Positions 1 through 11,224 of a DNA stretch of 64,000 bases are shown here, one piece after another. A program made the position numbers and the translations under genes. The notes under the pieces are model-generated. The model was not told the origin of the DNA. It ran no database searches and saw nothing but the letters and a program-made list of their open reading frames with translations. Source of the stretch: Epiperipatus broadwayi (lineage: Eukaryota > Onychophora > Udeonychophora > Euonychophora > Peripatidae); contig JAQFVV010012416.1 of NCBI GenBank assembly GCA_028023455.1, positions 7,605,594-7,669,593 of the forward strand, given 5' to 3'. Position 1 is the stretch's first letter, and each line of letters starts with the position of its first letter.

Positions 1-959
1 TTCAATTAAATCGTTAAATAAATTGGGCAAGACTTACAAATTAAATATTAAAATAAAATTACATTTTAGTTTAGAAATTAATATTTGGGAAGTTTGAAAT
101 AAATTAGTTTAATCAATATAGGCCATTTATAGTAATTTTAGCTAGCTTTGAGAAGTTAGTAGATTTAGTTTAAATGTTCATTTTTAAAATCTTCAGAAAT
201 TGGTTACCACTTTAAGTTCTGTTGTCTGGCATGATTGCTTGATCTTAGGCATCTTCCTGTTCTTACTGCTACTGGGCTGTTGTTTCAGGTATCCCTGCTT
301 CTTGTAGACCACTCTCGGGATCAGAAAGCAAGTTTATTGCCTTTCTACCCCACAAAAGTCATCTTGTACAATTTGATTACTTTAACAATATTCTCATAAT
401 TAAGTGAGTCCTCAAAATGGCTGAAGTAAGGTTTATCTATTGACCCCCTCTTTCTTTCACATTGACTACCATTGTTTTCCAGTTTTACAGGTGGGTTCCT
501 CAATTTTGACCAGGTTAATTTATTCAAACTTATTTTAAAATCTATTTTTATTTTAACTTTTTAAATAGGTCAAAATATAGTAAGAAGGATTAATTTTATT
601 AAATTATTTTTTTACGAAAAACAAATCTGAAATTGAGTAAACATTTTACTCTATATGTAACATATTTAAGCTTAATTGATCTATATATGCAGAAATATTA
701 TAATTTCTATATTAACTTTACAATAATATTTAAAATATAAGAAAATCTATAATGCTTTAAATCTATAACACTGTTTCTTTTTTGCATATATGTAGGTTTT
801 GGTTACACATACAGCAAGATTTAAATTTATTAAAATAAAAATACGTGCGAATACATTGATTTATTACACATATAGATGTGCATCCAACAATATAGGCTAT
901 AATATATGCACACACATATAATTATAATTATAAATTTTAAAATTTAGTCTAATATATGA
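1..959. other. AT-rich DNA without recognisable gene
   Basis: No gene or element family recognised. The stretch 230-520 is less AT-rich than its surroundings. On the minus strand it reads as a 60-codon open frame with no motif I know, so I do not call it a gene. The rest is A/T runs and short AT microsatellite-like sequence. Confidence 0.5.
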
Positions 960-1210
960 GGATTGAAAATATCAGAGAGAGAAAGAGAAACTGGATTGGA
1001 CATATATTAAGAAGAGATTATAGTTTAGTGAAAGATGTTTTGGAGGGAATGGTGAGTGGAATTAAAAAGAGGGGATGGAAGAGATGTGACATTATTGGAT
1101 GATATAAGAGATGGAAAGGCTTATGTGGAATTGAGGAGATTGAATGGAAGAATAGATGAACTGATGTAGTGACTACTCTTTGGACCTGTCTATTGGACAG
1201 ACTACTATTG
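960..1210 (+). pseudogene. LINE 3'-end remnant (C-terminal part of an endonuclease/reverse transcriptase polyprotein)
   Basis: Plus-strand translation shows the motif WIGHILRRD followed by KDVLEGMVSG and a G-rich basic stretch. This is the C-terminal block that follows the reverse transcriptase domain in many animal non-LTR retrotransposons. Frame breaks interrupt it and no RT motif is present upstream, so it is a short 5'-truncated, dead copy. It ends in GATT repeats near 1211-1222 that could be the element's simple-repeat tail. The RTE-type copies at 36-38 kb and 52-53 kb have a related block (WARHIVRRD), but this one is a different subfamily. Confidence 0.6.
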
Positions 1211-1570
1211 ATTGATTGATAGCATATAGTAGGTGAAATAGGATGATAGCTAGATCTGACTGTTTCATATCATTAAAGTCATGGGGAAATTTATTAATTT
1301 TAATAGATAAATGCCTTTATTCCTGGTTTAAATATTATTAATTTATAAATTATCAATGATAGTTTTGCCCTATGTTAATAATAATATAGCTCATAGTGCC
1401 TTCAACATTTCCTTCTTGCTTTAGCTTAATTTCTGTTCTAAAAGACAAAATATCACAATCATACTACTAAGTATATGTATATCTAAACAAATTAGCTAAG
1501 AAAAGAGAAAATTATAACATACCAGTTGAATAACACAAAATACAATAACCATCAGATAAGTGCAAGGTGT

Positions 1571-1590
1571 ATATATATATATATATATAT
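1571..1590. repeat. (TA)n microsatellite
   Basis: About ten uninterrupted TA dinucleotides next to the end of the LTR-element remnant. Confidence 0.9.
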
Positions 1591-1658
1591 TTAAATAGAC
1601 TAACTAAACGTAAAAATATATAAAATGAACACATCAGATCAAAATATATATTTGATCT

Positions 1659-2950
1659 TTAAGTAGGATGGGTATTATCGGATGCAATCCTACATGGTTT
1701 TAAACTTCGTGCAATGTATGTACAGATGGTCTTGTTGTTTGTTTCCAACAGGAAGGCATTATTTCTTTTGCACACTTTAATTCTGTAAGGACCTCTGTAT
1801 CGTGGGTAAATTTTATGGAGCTTTTAAAGAGATTTATTGCTTTTCTGGTGGGTTTTATATACATTATTTTTAGGTTGAGTCCAGTACTGTTCTTTCCTGA
1901 ACTGAAAGTGCTTACAATGTATCTTGGTACATCTCTTCCTTGGTCTCAGAGCTCAAACCCTTGTCTGATTCATTGTCCTCAAGACATGTGAACCACTTTC
2001 CTTTCTTCCCCTTTTCCATACTGTCTTCTTTGCTCTAGCCTTAACACTACTCTTACTACCCTTTCTCTTAAAATTTCACTTCTCCCAACAGGTCTTGCTC
2101 TCTATCTTTACAAAATAGTCTGCTTCTCTTTTTACTAATTTAAAGACTGGTGTTTTTCATCTTGGTTTTTATTTTCTATCCTGCCTCTCTGGCCCAACTT
2201 CCTCTGCTTAATTTTCTCCTTTAGCTTGTTTTCATCTATGCGACATTTCACATCCTGATTGTGCTTGGTCTTGGGAACTATCCTTCTCTCTAGACTCATC
2301 TCACACACAAGTCTTCCATATTCTTTGTTTAGTGTGTGCTCTTGTCTCTGCTTCCATTCTACTTTATTGTTTAGTAGTTCTATTAACACTAACATTTGTT
2401 TCAATGTTATTCTCTAAATTTTCGAGATGATTTTCTTCTGGTTTTAATTTTTCTTTTCTCTCTACCTCCATAGAGGTAGAGGTATTTCCTGTGTCTGCTT
2501 TCATTGGTTCTGACTCATTCTGTCTAATATAGTCATTTAGATTTTCTATGGAGATTTCTCCTATGCCTTCTTTGCTTTCAACTATCTCTTCATAGCTTTC
2601 TCTTTTATTTTCAGGCTCTCTGTCTATCCTTATGCCCTGCTCTCTAACTGTCTTTCTGCCTCCCTATTCTTTGCTCAGAGGGACCTTTCTATTTCTATTA
2701 TACTCTGGTCTACCTGATCTTCATTGGGAATCTCTTGCTTTGTCGCTCCTATTTTACAATTCTCTTCATCTAGACCCTTTATTTCCACCTTATATTGTTC
2801 ATTATCTTTTAGATTTTCTTTTTCCTCTTTACCTATCTTCTTAGGACTTCTTTCTTTATCTTCAGTTTTTCTATTGAAACAGTTGACCTGATACTCAGAT
2901 CAAGCTTCACAGCCCACTCAGAATCTCCCACCACCAAACCATATTCAAAC
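1659..2950 (-). pseudogene. Decayed LTR-retrotransposon pol tail (integrase C-terminus, GPY/F-like) with upstream charged coding-like sequence
   Basis: On the minus strand, 1820 down to 1659 is open and reads LHKIYPRYRGPYRI, then a short loop, then IARSLKPCR and a stop. This resembles the GPY/F module that closes the integrase of Gypsy/retrovirus-type elements (usual form: sPRW.GPY.V ... HV.RLKP). A stop lies just upstream of the LHK segment. Further upstream on the same strand (to about 2950) the base composition is coding-like, with charged Lys/Glu/Arg-rich open stretches (for example the 89-codon frame at 2135-2404), but frames are broken and I recognise no protease, reverse transcriptase or integrase core. 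Best read as a degraded LTR element; the GPY/F call is by motif only. Confidence 0.4.
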
Positions 2951-4590
2951 TCCATCCTTACGCATGTATATATAATTATTAATGCATATATTTTGTATTT
3001 AAACTAAGAAAGTGATAAGTGATATAGATATATAAATATCTTAAAATGATTAATTTTAATAAATGAATATTTTTTTTTGTTATTTAAATTCATGTGTGTG
3101 CGTAATGGGTGTGTATATATTATGAGGTGATGGGTGATTATTGCTAAAATATAGTTTAAATAAAAATTTATATATTTAATGTATATGTCAAGAATTATAT
3201 CTAATATATTATTTATTTAAGTCGTGGCGGTCAGAGGAATTGAAGATGATGCAATCCTTGTCATAAGATTCTCGAATATAACTAAGACAATTGCCGGAAA
3301 CCTCTTCATACATCTAAAACTTATAATTTTATAAAATAATGTAAAAAATCCTTTAGTGGAAATTTATCCAGTTTCTGTTTTAAAATCACAAGACTACATT
3401 TTAAAACAATCATGCGAGAAGACAGGATTGCATTGTCTTTAAATTTTATTCCAACAAAGGATGCATCCGGTCAGAAACTACAGATCTGCTAAGTGGATAA
3501 AGTGCCTCGGGTCTGGCAGCTAAGTGCTTTCTAATGTCATCAGAAAAAAGAGTATAAATGCTGCAAGATCTGAACCCAGTAAGGAGGAGAGCTAATTTTA
3601 AGTTACTGTTGCTAACCTATTCCACGTCGGTCATTCCCAGAATGTCTGAGTAGAAATGGACTTCAAGCCACCATTCCCCTTGACCTGAGACGATCTCCTT
3701 ACCATGCTGAGTCAGAGTGACATCGTGCTGCCAGCGCCTGACCTGATGCCCATCCAAAGAAGAATGCATTCCTGCCTACCTTGAAGACATCACTGCTATA
3801 GTTAAACATGTAGGTGTACTCATTCACAATGTTTATTTCTGCTAATTTCTTGCTTATCTAAATTTCATAAATTATAATATTTGTTTTATCATTTAAGTAA
3901 TATCTTAAATAACTCGCCAAATAGCGAGCATTATGTTAATCGATCCTAAACCATAAATTATCTAAATGTAATTCTATTCATCCGATTCACGCTTGCTTTT
4001 ATAATTATTTTATTTTTATGCGGTAAAATTTTGATATTAATAGTAGTTTTGATTTTATATATGTATATGAAATGTAGAATATTGGTTAACTCCAGTCATA
4101 TGAGCTATATTTCTATTTCTATGGAAATAGGGGGGGGATAGATTGCATTAAATCATTTATCTAATAATATGTCACTAAGCTCGTAGGGTTGAGTTAATGA
4201 ATAATGAAAGTTTTTCTATTAGTAATCGTGCGGTTCTTATTAATGTATTTTTATTACCAGTCTTATTTTATCTGGGGTAGATTTATAAATCTTTTGTTTT
4301 CTTCATCGATGTGTCCAAGATTGCCAAAGTTGGCGAATAATTATTCCTTATTAGTATTTAAATTACGCTAATACATTTTTTAAAATAAAAATAAGTTAGG
4401 AGGGTGGGGGAGATTTAAGCTATAATAAAATGACTAAAAGTTTATTGAATTAGTTTTATAATTTGATATGGAAGTATGGAAATGTATTCATGCTATAGAT
4501 TTACTAAACCATTCGTAGGCCGTAACTATTATTTTTAAATGTCTAGAAATATTATTACTATTATCACTGCATTGTTTGCATAAATTAGGA
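2951..4590. other. No gene recognised; contains a GC-richer block with a TATA-like motif
   Basis: Positions 3210-3900 are distinctly richer in G/C than their surroundings. They hold a TATA-like AGTATAAATG at about 3550 followed by a non-coding, low-AT stretch to about 3800. The rest is AT-rich, with a run of eight G at about 4130. No reading frame longer than 60 codons or known protein motif is visible. It could be a solo LTR or a promoter-type region, but no terminal repeats were found to prove it. Confidence 0.3.
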
Positions 4591-5335
4591 AGCGACTCTC
4601 TTCCGATTCACCCGTACCTCGCCCCGGGGAATCTCATCATTTCTGATTTGCCTGTACCTCACTCCAGGGAATCTTGAATTATTTCTTCATGGGTCCAAAT
4701 CAGGGGTATGACCTAACTCCTGGATATTTTAGCTAGCGTCATGGGAGCTCTGCATGGGTAGCCATATGCCGGACCATTGCAACTTCACACATAGAAAGTT
4801 TGTTCTAAGTATTAGTCCGCCTGAAGCGGCATACTTCATCGTCATTGTTATTTGATTTATAAAGTGTAAATCGGCCAAGATGCCATGTCTGCCTTCCTAA
4901 GATATATGCACGCACCGCCATTCCCCACTTATATTTATATTATGCCTAGTTAGTAAATTCTATAGTGATTATACACCTACTAACCATTTATCTCTTAAAT
5001 AATTTCATTGGAGTTTTAATCCAATTATTTCAAACTGCTCTCCCCTCCTCTTACAATCAAGCAAAGGTACCAAGTTAGTTTCACATATGTGATTCGAAAA
5101 TAGTATATGAATAAAATGTTTAGTTCAATATGTTTCAAATAACCGTTGTTTCTTTAAAATGAGTTATGAATTATTTTGTTAATAACATTAATGAAAAGTT
5201 TCTCCACGTAATACCGCAGTTAAGTTATTATTTAATGAATTAGTGAAACCTTTGCAATCATATTCCTGCCCTATGGCTATTATATATATATATGAATTTC
5301 GTCTACCACCAGATAAATGTACTGTCTCAGTGATG
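4591..5335. other. GC-richer unexplained block
   Basis: Positions 4595-4920 are much less AT-rich than the window as a whole and contain two related segments (CCGATTCACCCGTACCTCGC and a diverged TGATTTGCCTGTACCTCAC form), each followed by CC(C/A)GGGGAATCT-like sequence. This suggests an internal short duplication. No open frame of useful length or RNA gene was recognised. 4921-5335 is ordinary AT-rich DNA with a TA run at about 5280. Confidence 0.3.
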
Positions 5336-5850
5336 TAATTTTGAATATTTTTCATGCGCTACCGCACTATAGAAATGTATTAAAGCAAAATCAATATTAA
5401 ATGCCATTTTAGCCTGCATTTATAAAACTTGTAAACTTATGAATATTTTTACGTGCGCTCCCGCACTATATAAGGGTATTAAAGCAAAATCAATATTAAA
5501 TGCTATTTTGTCATTCATTTATGAAACTTGTAAATTTTTGAATATTTTTTCGTGCGCTCCAGCACTATTGAAATGTAATAAAGTAAAACCAATATTAAAT
5601 GCTATTTTAACTTTCATTTATAAAACCTGTAAACCTTTGAATATTTTTACGTGCGCTCACGCGCTATAGAATTGTGTTAAAACAAAACCAATGTGAAATA
5701 TATTTTACTACTTACTCATAAACATGTAATTTTGAATATTTCTACATACGCTTCCGCACTATATAAATGTATCAAACAACCGCAAGTTATTATTGTTAAA
5801 TCATGTAAATTTTGAATAGTTATATAGATTACAACCACACTATGTATCCA
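5336..5850 (+). repeat. 99-bp tandem minisatellite, about five units
   Basis: The phrase TTGAATATTTTT ... CGTGCGCTCCCGCACTAT recurs with unit starts near 5343, 5441, 5540, 5639 and 5734, i.e. spacings of 98, 99, 99 and 95 bp. A decayed sixth unit starts near 5814. Units differ by scattered substitutions and small indels. Because 99 is a multiple of three, the central units share an open frame of 76 codons with a 33-residue repeat. There is no sign of selection or a gene context, so I treat this as non-coding. Confidence 0.9.
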
Positions 5851-6479
5851 TCTGTATTAAAGACATTAATGGTAAATATATTTTTGATTCTTTTGTAAAC
5901 TCACTCTGCAGCGTGAAATCGGAAAGTATAAATGTCTGAATCATTTAATAAATCTGTGTCATAAAATATCTCGTATTCGAATCCTATCATTTAGTTAATA
6001 TAGTTTTTAGATCTTAGTTAAGCTATCTCTTGGTTCACTCAATATCTCCCAAAAATCATCATCATCATTGTAGGTCTCATGTAATACGCTGCAGCTCTGG
6101 GCTGAGAAATAATTAATTTACATGATATCACTGTGGGTGTTATCCATAGTGTTATAGATTTAGGGAATGGGCAAACAGGTTCGAATTCATGAGTGCTCCT
6201 GACCTGGGTATCTCGGGCATGATTGGATTCAGGGTACTTTTGCTCAGATTCTAAGACTTGTTGAATGGATATACATTTTCGACCGGTACACTATCTATCT
6301 CTATAACTTGCTTTTCAGCTATTTCTTCCTTGAACATTTTAACTTGTATGAATTTAGATAGATAGATCTGCTGGCTAGTTGCTAATCCTGACTGAATATT
6401 TTCTCCATTCCTCACAGCTGTATCCTCATTGTCCATACTAATTTCCTCTATCTAGTGTCTACTAATCCAATATTCCCAA
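5851..6479. other. No gene recognised
   Basis: Holds an AATAAA-containing stretch at about 5948 and a moderately GC-rich segment (6060-6440). The latter has a 61-codon minus-strand open frame rich in Glu/Ile with no known motif. Neither is enough to call a gene. Confidence 0.4.
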
Positions 6480-6910
6480 ACTAGTTTCTGGCTTATGGCC
6501 TTCATCAATGAGGAGTCTTGGATCTGAGAGCACTGTACCTAGATCTTAGAATCTAATGCAACCCTCGAGCAGAATAAAATTAAAAAACACACAAATATTT
6601 TCAATCTAAACTCAATAGCTTATATAATCATATGGGTCTAACTCAGTTCAGCACCCATACATTTTGGTGTCTTTGGTTCTTTTATAACCATAGCCACCAC
6701 CTTCCTATTAGGCAGAATTGCTATTAAACCTTTAAACATCACATGATCACTATCTCCCATGCACAAGCCTTCTGGCATCCATTGATTACTCTGTGTTGCT
6801 TAGAGTGGCACTACTGTATGGAAAGAGTTTTGCCTATTTTAACAACAGTTATGAGCAAGCATGGGAGATAGTGATTATGTGATGTTTAAAGATTCAATAT
6901 TTTAGTTATG
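6480..6910. repeat. Foldback repeat family F1, diverged copy
   Basis: Contains the family marks seen also at 24.6, 41.8 and 50.5 kb: CTAGTTTCTGGCTTATGGC, CATCAATGAG, CATCCATTGATTACT and GTGGCACTACTGTATGG. An inverted repeat of about 32 bp pairs 6732-6763 with 6858-6889 (CATCACATGATCACTATCTC and its complement). Non-coding and non-autonomous; no transposase is visible, so the mobilising family is unknown. Confidence 0.6.
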
Positions 6911-7658
6911 AAAACATAAGATCATGATTTTTACTCATAGTATTATTAAATGCATATTCAGAAGAGGTACTTCATTGAGAAAAAAGTGGTAATGCAATTT
7001 TTAATAATAAAATATTTAGTTAAAAACAAAGTTGGTTAATATATAATATTCATAAGTTTAACATATATAGTTGTTCATCACAAAGAAATGAATCCATATA
7101 TGTTTCTAAATGCATATTACTTTCAAATTCTAATCCAAATAATTCTAGTTTTTTGAAAGTGTCTTTGAAAACCAGCTGAAAAAGTCACTATATAATATCA
7201 ATACATTGTCTGCACTATATCTTTACTTATTTCTCATTTTTTGATCTTTTTACAATTTTATTTGCTTTTGCTTTCTTCTGTTTCATCTAAATTTGTAGTC
7301 TTCATCAGAAAAGTTATGTTATTGTATGCCATCACTCTTTGGTGAAAATAATTGCTTTGTAAATGAGGAAGATAACATACTGTAATCAAGATTACTCTAT
7401 TAAAGCCAAGCTGATTAAATTGTTTGAAAAGAACACAAGCAGATATTTTTTGGGGCAATAACTTCAAATATGATTAGCCTTACCTCATCAAGACAAGGAA
7501 TTATAGATCATATTAATTGGAAAGTTAAATATAGCTTAATACAAACCCAAATCTGCTTCATGAATTGATATAAAATTGAAATAAAAGTGTTGATAGATAT
7601 TTGCAAATCTAGAGAAAATTTTGTCTGGAGATATATATATATCAGTATATATATATAT

Positions 7659-8173
7659 AAAATACATATTTTGCGGGTTCATCCGTGTTAAAAAATTTTA
7701 ATATCAATTTACTGACGTTTCGACTTGGTCACACAAGCCATCCACAGAGTTATAAAAAGGTAGAAAGACGGTTGTAGAGGCGCTACAATCACTGGTTTGA
7801 ATAAAACATTAAAAATCCCACCAATAGCAAAAATGTTAAATTTAAGAATGTTTTTTAAAGAAATCTTTCCAAATAGGAGGAAGTTTGCACGTATCATCTC
7901 GCTTATTGATACAATCTGGCCTTTTAAGTATCTCAATGGCTTCTCTGATTTTGCATTGGTAGAGATTATCACATCTGGATATGATCCTGGTACTAGAAAA
8001 ATCTATTTTATGACCTGAATCTATAGTATGGAGTGAGAGTGCTGATGATGATGAGTGTTGTTTAACTGCATTAGCATGCTCATCTCTCCTAACACTGATG
8101 CGACGATTACTCATACCTATGTAAGAAGCTTTACAATTTTTTAACACGGATGAACCCGCAAAATATGTATTTT
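7659..8173 (-). mobile_element. Fragment of a Penelope-like element bounded by 39-bp perfect inverted repeats
   Basis: The left arm 7659-7697 and right arm 8135-8173 are perfect reverse complements (core TGCGGGTTCATCCGTGTTA). Between them lies the end of a Penelope-like element read on the minus strand: the GIY-YIG endonuclease domain, then the sequence TACTGACGTTTCGACTTGG (plus coordinates about 7710-7728), a phrase typical of Penelope-like element ends. Both outer flanks are AT microsatellite, so a target-site duplication cannot be read. The inverted-repeat architecture resembles both a Penelope-type inverted-copy insertion and a MITE-like unit that has captured an endonuclease domain. Confidence 0.6.
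7842..8147 (-). pseudogene. Penelope-like element GIY-YIG endonuclease domain (partial)
   Basis: 101 codons. The product starts LKNCKASYIGMSNRRISVRR and continues with the family's H-x-x-A, SALSLHTIDSGHKIDF, a basic REAIEI segment and a C-terminal NKRDDTCKLPPIW. This is the order found in the C-terminal endonuclease of Penelope-like retroelements, which nicks target DNA to prime reverse transcription. Seen here: the YIG tyrosine-isoleucine-glycine, the arginine-rich helix, the HxxxxGH motif and the terminal N...L...W. Missing: the N-terminal GIY/CxxC part and the whole reverse transcriptase, cut off exactly where the inverted-repeat arm begins. The initiating ATG is probably accidental because the frame starts inside the repeat arm. 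The domain alone cannot support retrotransposition. Confidence 0.75.
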
Positions 8174-8203
8174 ATATATTTAACCCGTGCAAATCTTCGT
8201 TTT

Positions 8204-8228
8204 AACATATATATATATATATATATCA
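8204..8228. repeat. (TA)n microsatellite
   Basis: TA dinucleotides next to the inverted-repeat-bounded Penelope fragment; a second TA run lies on its other side at about 7630-7658. Confidence 0.85.
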
Positions 8229-9521
8229 GTACTAATGATTGAAAAATGAAATTATCGTCTAATAGCAGACATAATATATAATTTAGATCATTTTCAATAT
8301 TAATACTGAATAAGATTAGATTAAATAAAATGGAAATAACTTTTTGTAGCTTATTGTGAAAATTAGTTAGGTTAAGTAGATGGTTCTATAGAATGCATAT
8401 TAAAAGACGGAAAAAATGATTTGGAATTGCATTGACAGACTGGAATTTATGTTAATGAGATAATGTATGGTAAAATTAATTTGAAAAATGTAGTCCTCTT
8501 CATATTGTAAAGGCATAGAACAAAATACCTTGATAGAAAGATTTATAAATCAGTAATAGGATGTTAGAATGAAAAACTACAAATAAATAATATAACAGAT
8601 AACTGATTCTATGTAGACAACAGGAGACATTGATATGACTTTTCCATGACAATCATGAATTTATTAATATACCAAAGATAACATTTTTTTTCCCTATGTT
8701 GTTGAATAAATATATAAAAAATTATCAAGTTACATCAAAAGAAAGTGAAATACTGATTGAAAAAATCATCTAAAACAATTTAAGATTAACTGGGAATATT
8801 GTTTTGAAAAACATCATAGCTATGAGAAATTGCTTTTGATATTGTGTTTAAATGAACAATAATCATTATTAGAGAATAGGATTCTTAATGTTTTTGGATA
8901 AAATATATGACAATATTCACAAATGTTTATAAAGATGTCCATAATGACAAAAACAGGTTTAATGCCCATTGTAGAACATTGTAATAGGAATTGAAATGTC
9001 AATGGAAACCAACCAAATCTGGGATTTGTAGAATCTTGAAATATATAAAATGCTGGAAGTATTTTTTGTCTTTCTGTAGTGAATAATCTGCCATAAGATG
9101 TAAAGAGTTTTGGACATAAAGAAACAAGATTATAATTGGACTGAAAGAAAGATGATTATTGACTTGTGTGGAGTAATGTGCATAGGTAAGAACTGATATT
9201 GTGCAGAAAGATTTGATTATTGCCTCACTAAGTATGTATTGGTGATATCAAGGAAGAAGATTTCAGTCAAAATAAGATCATTGAGTAATAAGAGTTTTAA
9301 TTGAATGAGTTTATGAAAATAATTCAGAACATAAATATTAAAAAAACCATTAAATCGAATGTTAATCTATCTATAGGGTACTTTTAAATACGTTGCTGAT
9401 TATTTGATAAGTAAAGCTCGGGGCATTAAATAAATGTCACTCCACTCCCACATCTTGATGTGGAATATCAATTTATGTATTAAAAACGCAAATATTAATG
9501 GGTATTATTGCTTGATTTTAT
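8229..9521. other. No gene recognised
   Basis: AT-rich. The stretch 8630-9300 is somewhat coding-like in composition, but every frame is broken and I found no protein motif. Confidence 0.4.
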
Positions 9522-9619
9522 CATACCATTTACACATTTCTTAAACACTTTAGCAATACTGTTAGTTTTGATATAAATAAAGAGTATCGATAGTGTTTAA
9601 GAAAGATGTAAATTGTATG
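9522..9619. repeat. Imperfect palindrome (hairpin) of about 98 bp
   Basis: The left part (CATACCATTTACACATTTC then TTAAACACTT) is complementary, with a few mismatches, to the right part (AGTGTTTAAGAAAGATGTA then AATTGTATG). Probably a small foldback/MITE relic. Confidence 0.65.
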
Positions 9620-9746
9620 TTATGTTAAAATAGAAATCAATACATAGGAAAAGGAAGAAGAAGAAAATTATATTGCTTGATTTTAGTAAGAGAATTGCAA
9701 AGACATTGATAAAAAGTGTTCATCAAATTTCAAATCTGTCAACTCA

Positions 9747-9838
9747 AGCATTGGTGGTTGATGCTTTACAAGCAATTGTCCCGGGTTAGCGGATTCGCTT
9801 CCCGGCTGATGCTATGACACATAAGAAGAAAAAAATTA
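9747..9838 (+). mobile_element. tRNA-derived SINE, copy with internal deletion
   Basis: The head is AGCATTGGTGGTTGATGCTT, with an acceptor-like start AGCATTG pairing with TGATGCT at 9807-9813. The B-box region is GGATTCGCTTCC and the tail is ATGACACATAAGAAG followed by A-rich sequence. The D-arm/A-box present in the 28.8-kb copy is deleted, so it should be transcriptionally dead. Same family as 21924-22037 and 28802-28905. Confidence 0.75.
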
Positions 9839-11057
9839 AAACTTTAACATTAATTTGCAAATATTGTATATGCATATATATATATATACAGAGACCCGCA
9901 ACAGACAAATATTCATTTGAATCATCAGGATTAATATACATAATTGCGATATTAATAAATACTTGTGCAGTTCTATGTTGCTGATAAAGTAACGAACGTA
10001 AGAGCTAAGACTTAACCTGTCATTTCAAATGCTAGCAGTTACATGATATTCGATTAGCATTAATACGTAGTTTATTCAGTTATCATAGAGCTTATGATTA
10101 TACTAAAATAATTGATAGCCCATGGTCTGCAGAAAATGTATTAACAAGAATTTAAAGCAAAAGCTGTTTACCTATTATTTTAATTAGAGGAGATTTTAAA
10201 AACTAAAAAAATCTTATATTACTTAATTAAAATTTATAAAAGTATGTTTTTTAGATTGTTAATCATGCTGAGTTGGAGGTTATGATAAAAAAAGTAATCA
10301 AATATGTTAAAATGATATTAATTTTGCTGGATTCAAAATTGTAGTTGTTAGCTCAAATAAAAAAACTTTATTTATATTAATATTCTGTATTTGGAAGTAA
10401 AATATGAGCTGGATTTAATGTGGCAGTGGTTGGTCTTCATGTTCAGAATATAAAATGAAGTAATTAATTTTTTCATGGACTCCTACATTCTAACTCTGTG
10501 CCATATTGCGAGTAAATAAGAATCCTCCTTATTGATTTATATATTCAGAATTAAACGTAGCATTTAAAAATTGATATCTCGTTTTGATTAAGAATGAAAT
10601 ATTTATTTTAGTTTTGATTTTAAAATAATATTTAAAATCAGAATGTCTAAAATTTTAAAGTTAAATTATAATTTAAAAAAAAATTCTTTTACGATTTTGA
10701 TCAAGTTTTAACTTGCGATAACATCATTATTTAAATATTAAATATTTTCTTTTCACAGTTATAGAAATATTCATTTATATATCATACATAAATTGTTACA
10801 TGGATTCTCTACATTGTCAGGAAGCGGTATGATGAAGGATACTGTTCGGCTACACATTTCTACAGACTGGTGTTCATTACTCACACATATATTTCTTGTG
10901 GTATCACATTATCAGTTCCAAAAAATGACATAAAACTGATATAATTTGTTCCCACTTTGAAAATGTAGTATTATGCTGTATTAAATTAAAGATAAATAAA
11001 TGAGATTTCTAAATGCAGTTTAATTATAAATTTATTTAAACGCACATTGATTACATA
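9839..11057. other. No gene recognised
   Basis: AT-rich DNA with a short TA run at about 9870-9890. I see nothing assignable. Confidence 0.5.
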
Positions 11058-11210
11058 AGTAATATTTACTAAGGCTGTAACCTCAAGAATATGCGCGTAA
11101 AAATGCGAAAGTAGGGACCTCTACAGGTTTTAACCACAAGCTTCCAAAACATAAGCTTGTAGCATTTTTACACGCATATTCTTGAGGTTACAGTCTTAGT
11201 AAATACTACT
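11058..11210. mobile_element. Foldback/MITE-like element with about 50-bp inverted arms
   Basis: The left arm starting at 11058 (AGTAATATTTACTAAGGCTG, then TAACCTCAAGAATATGCG) is matched in reverse complement by the right arm 11161-11210 (CGCATATTCTTGAGGTTACA), with about three mismatches. The short spacer contains AAGCTT twice in inverted order. A 13-bp direct repeat TAAATGCAGTTTA occurs at 11010-11022 and again at 11211-11223, immediately after the right arm. It might be a target-site duplication if the element's true left end is at 11023. Non-coding. Confidence 0.7.
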
Positions 11211-11224
11211 TAAATGCAGTTTAG

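Noticed and set aside
345-527. 60-codon minus-strand frame as a host exon
   Set aside because: No recognisable motif, splice partners or conservation evidence available from sequence alone.
5439-5669. 76-codon open frame with a 33-residue internal repeat
   Set aside because: Entirely explained by the 99-bp minisatellite, whose period is a multiple of three; no start context, no gene neighbours.
5336-5850. CRISPR array
   Set aside because: Contiguous 99-bp units without unique spacers, in animal-type DNA; a minisatellite.
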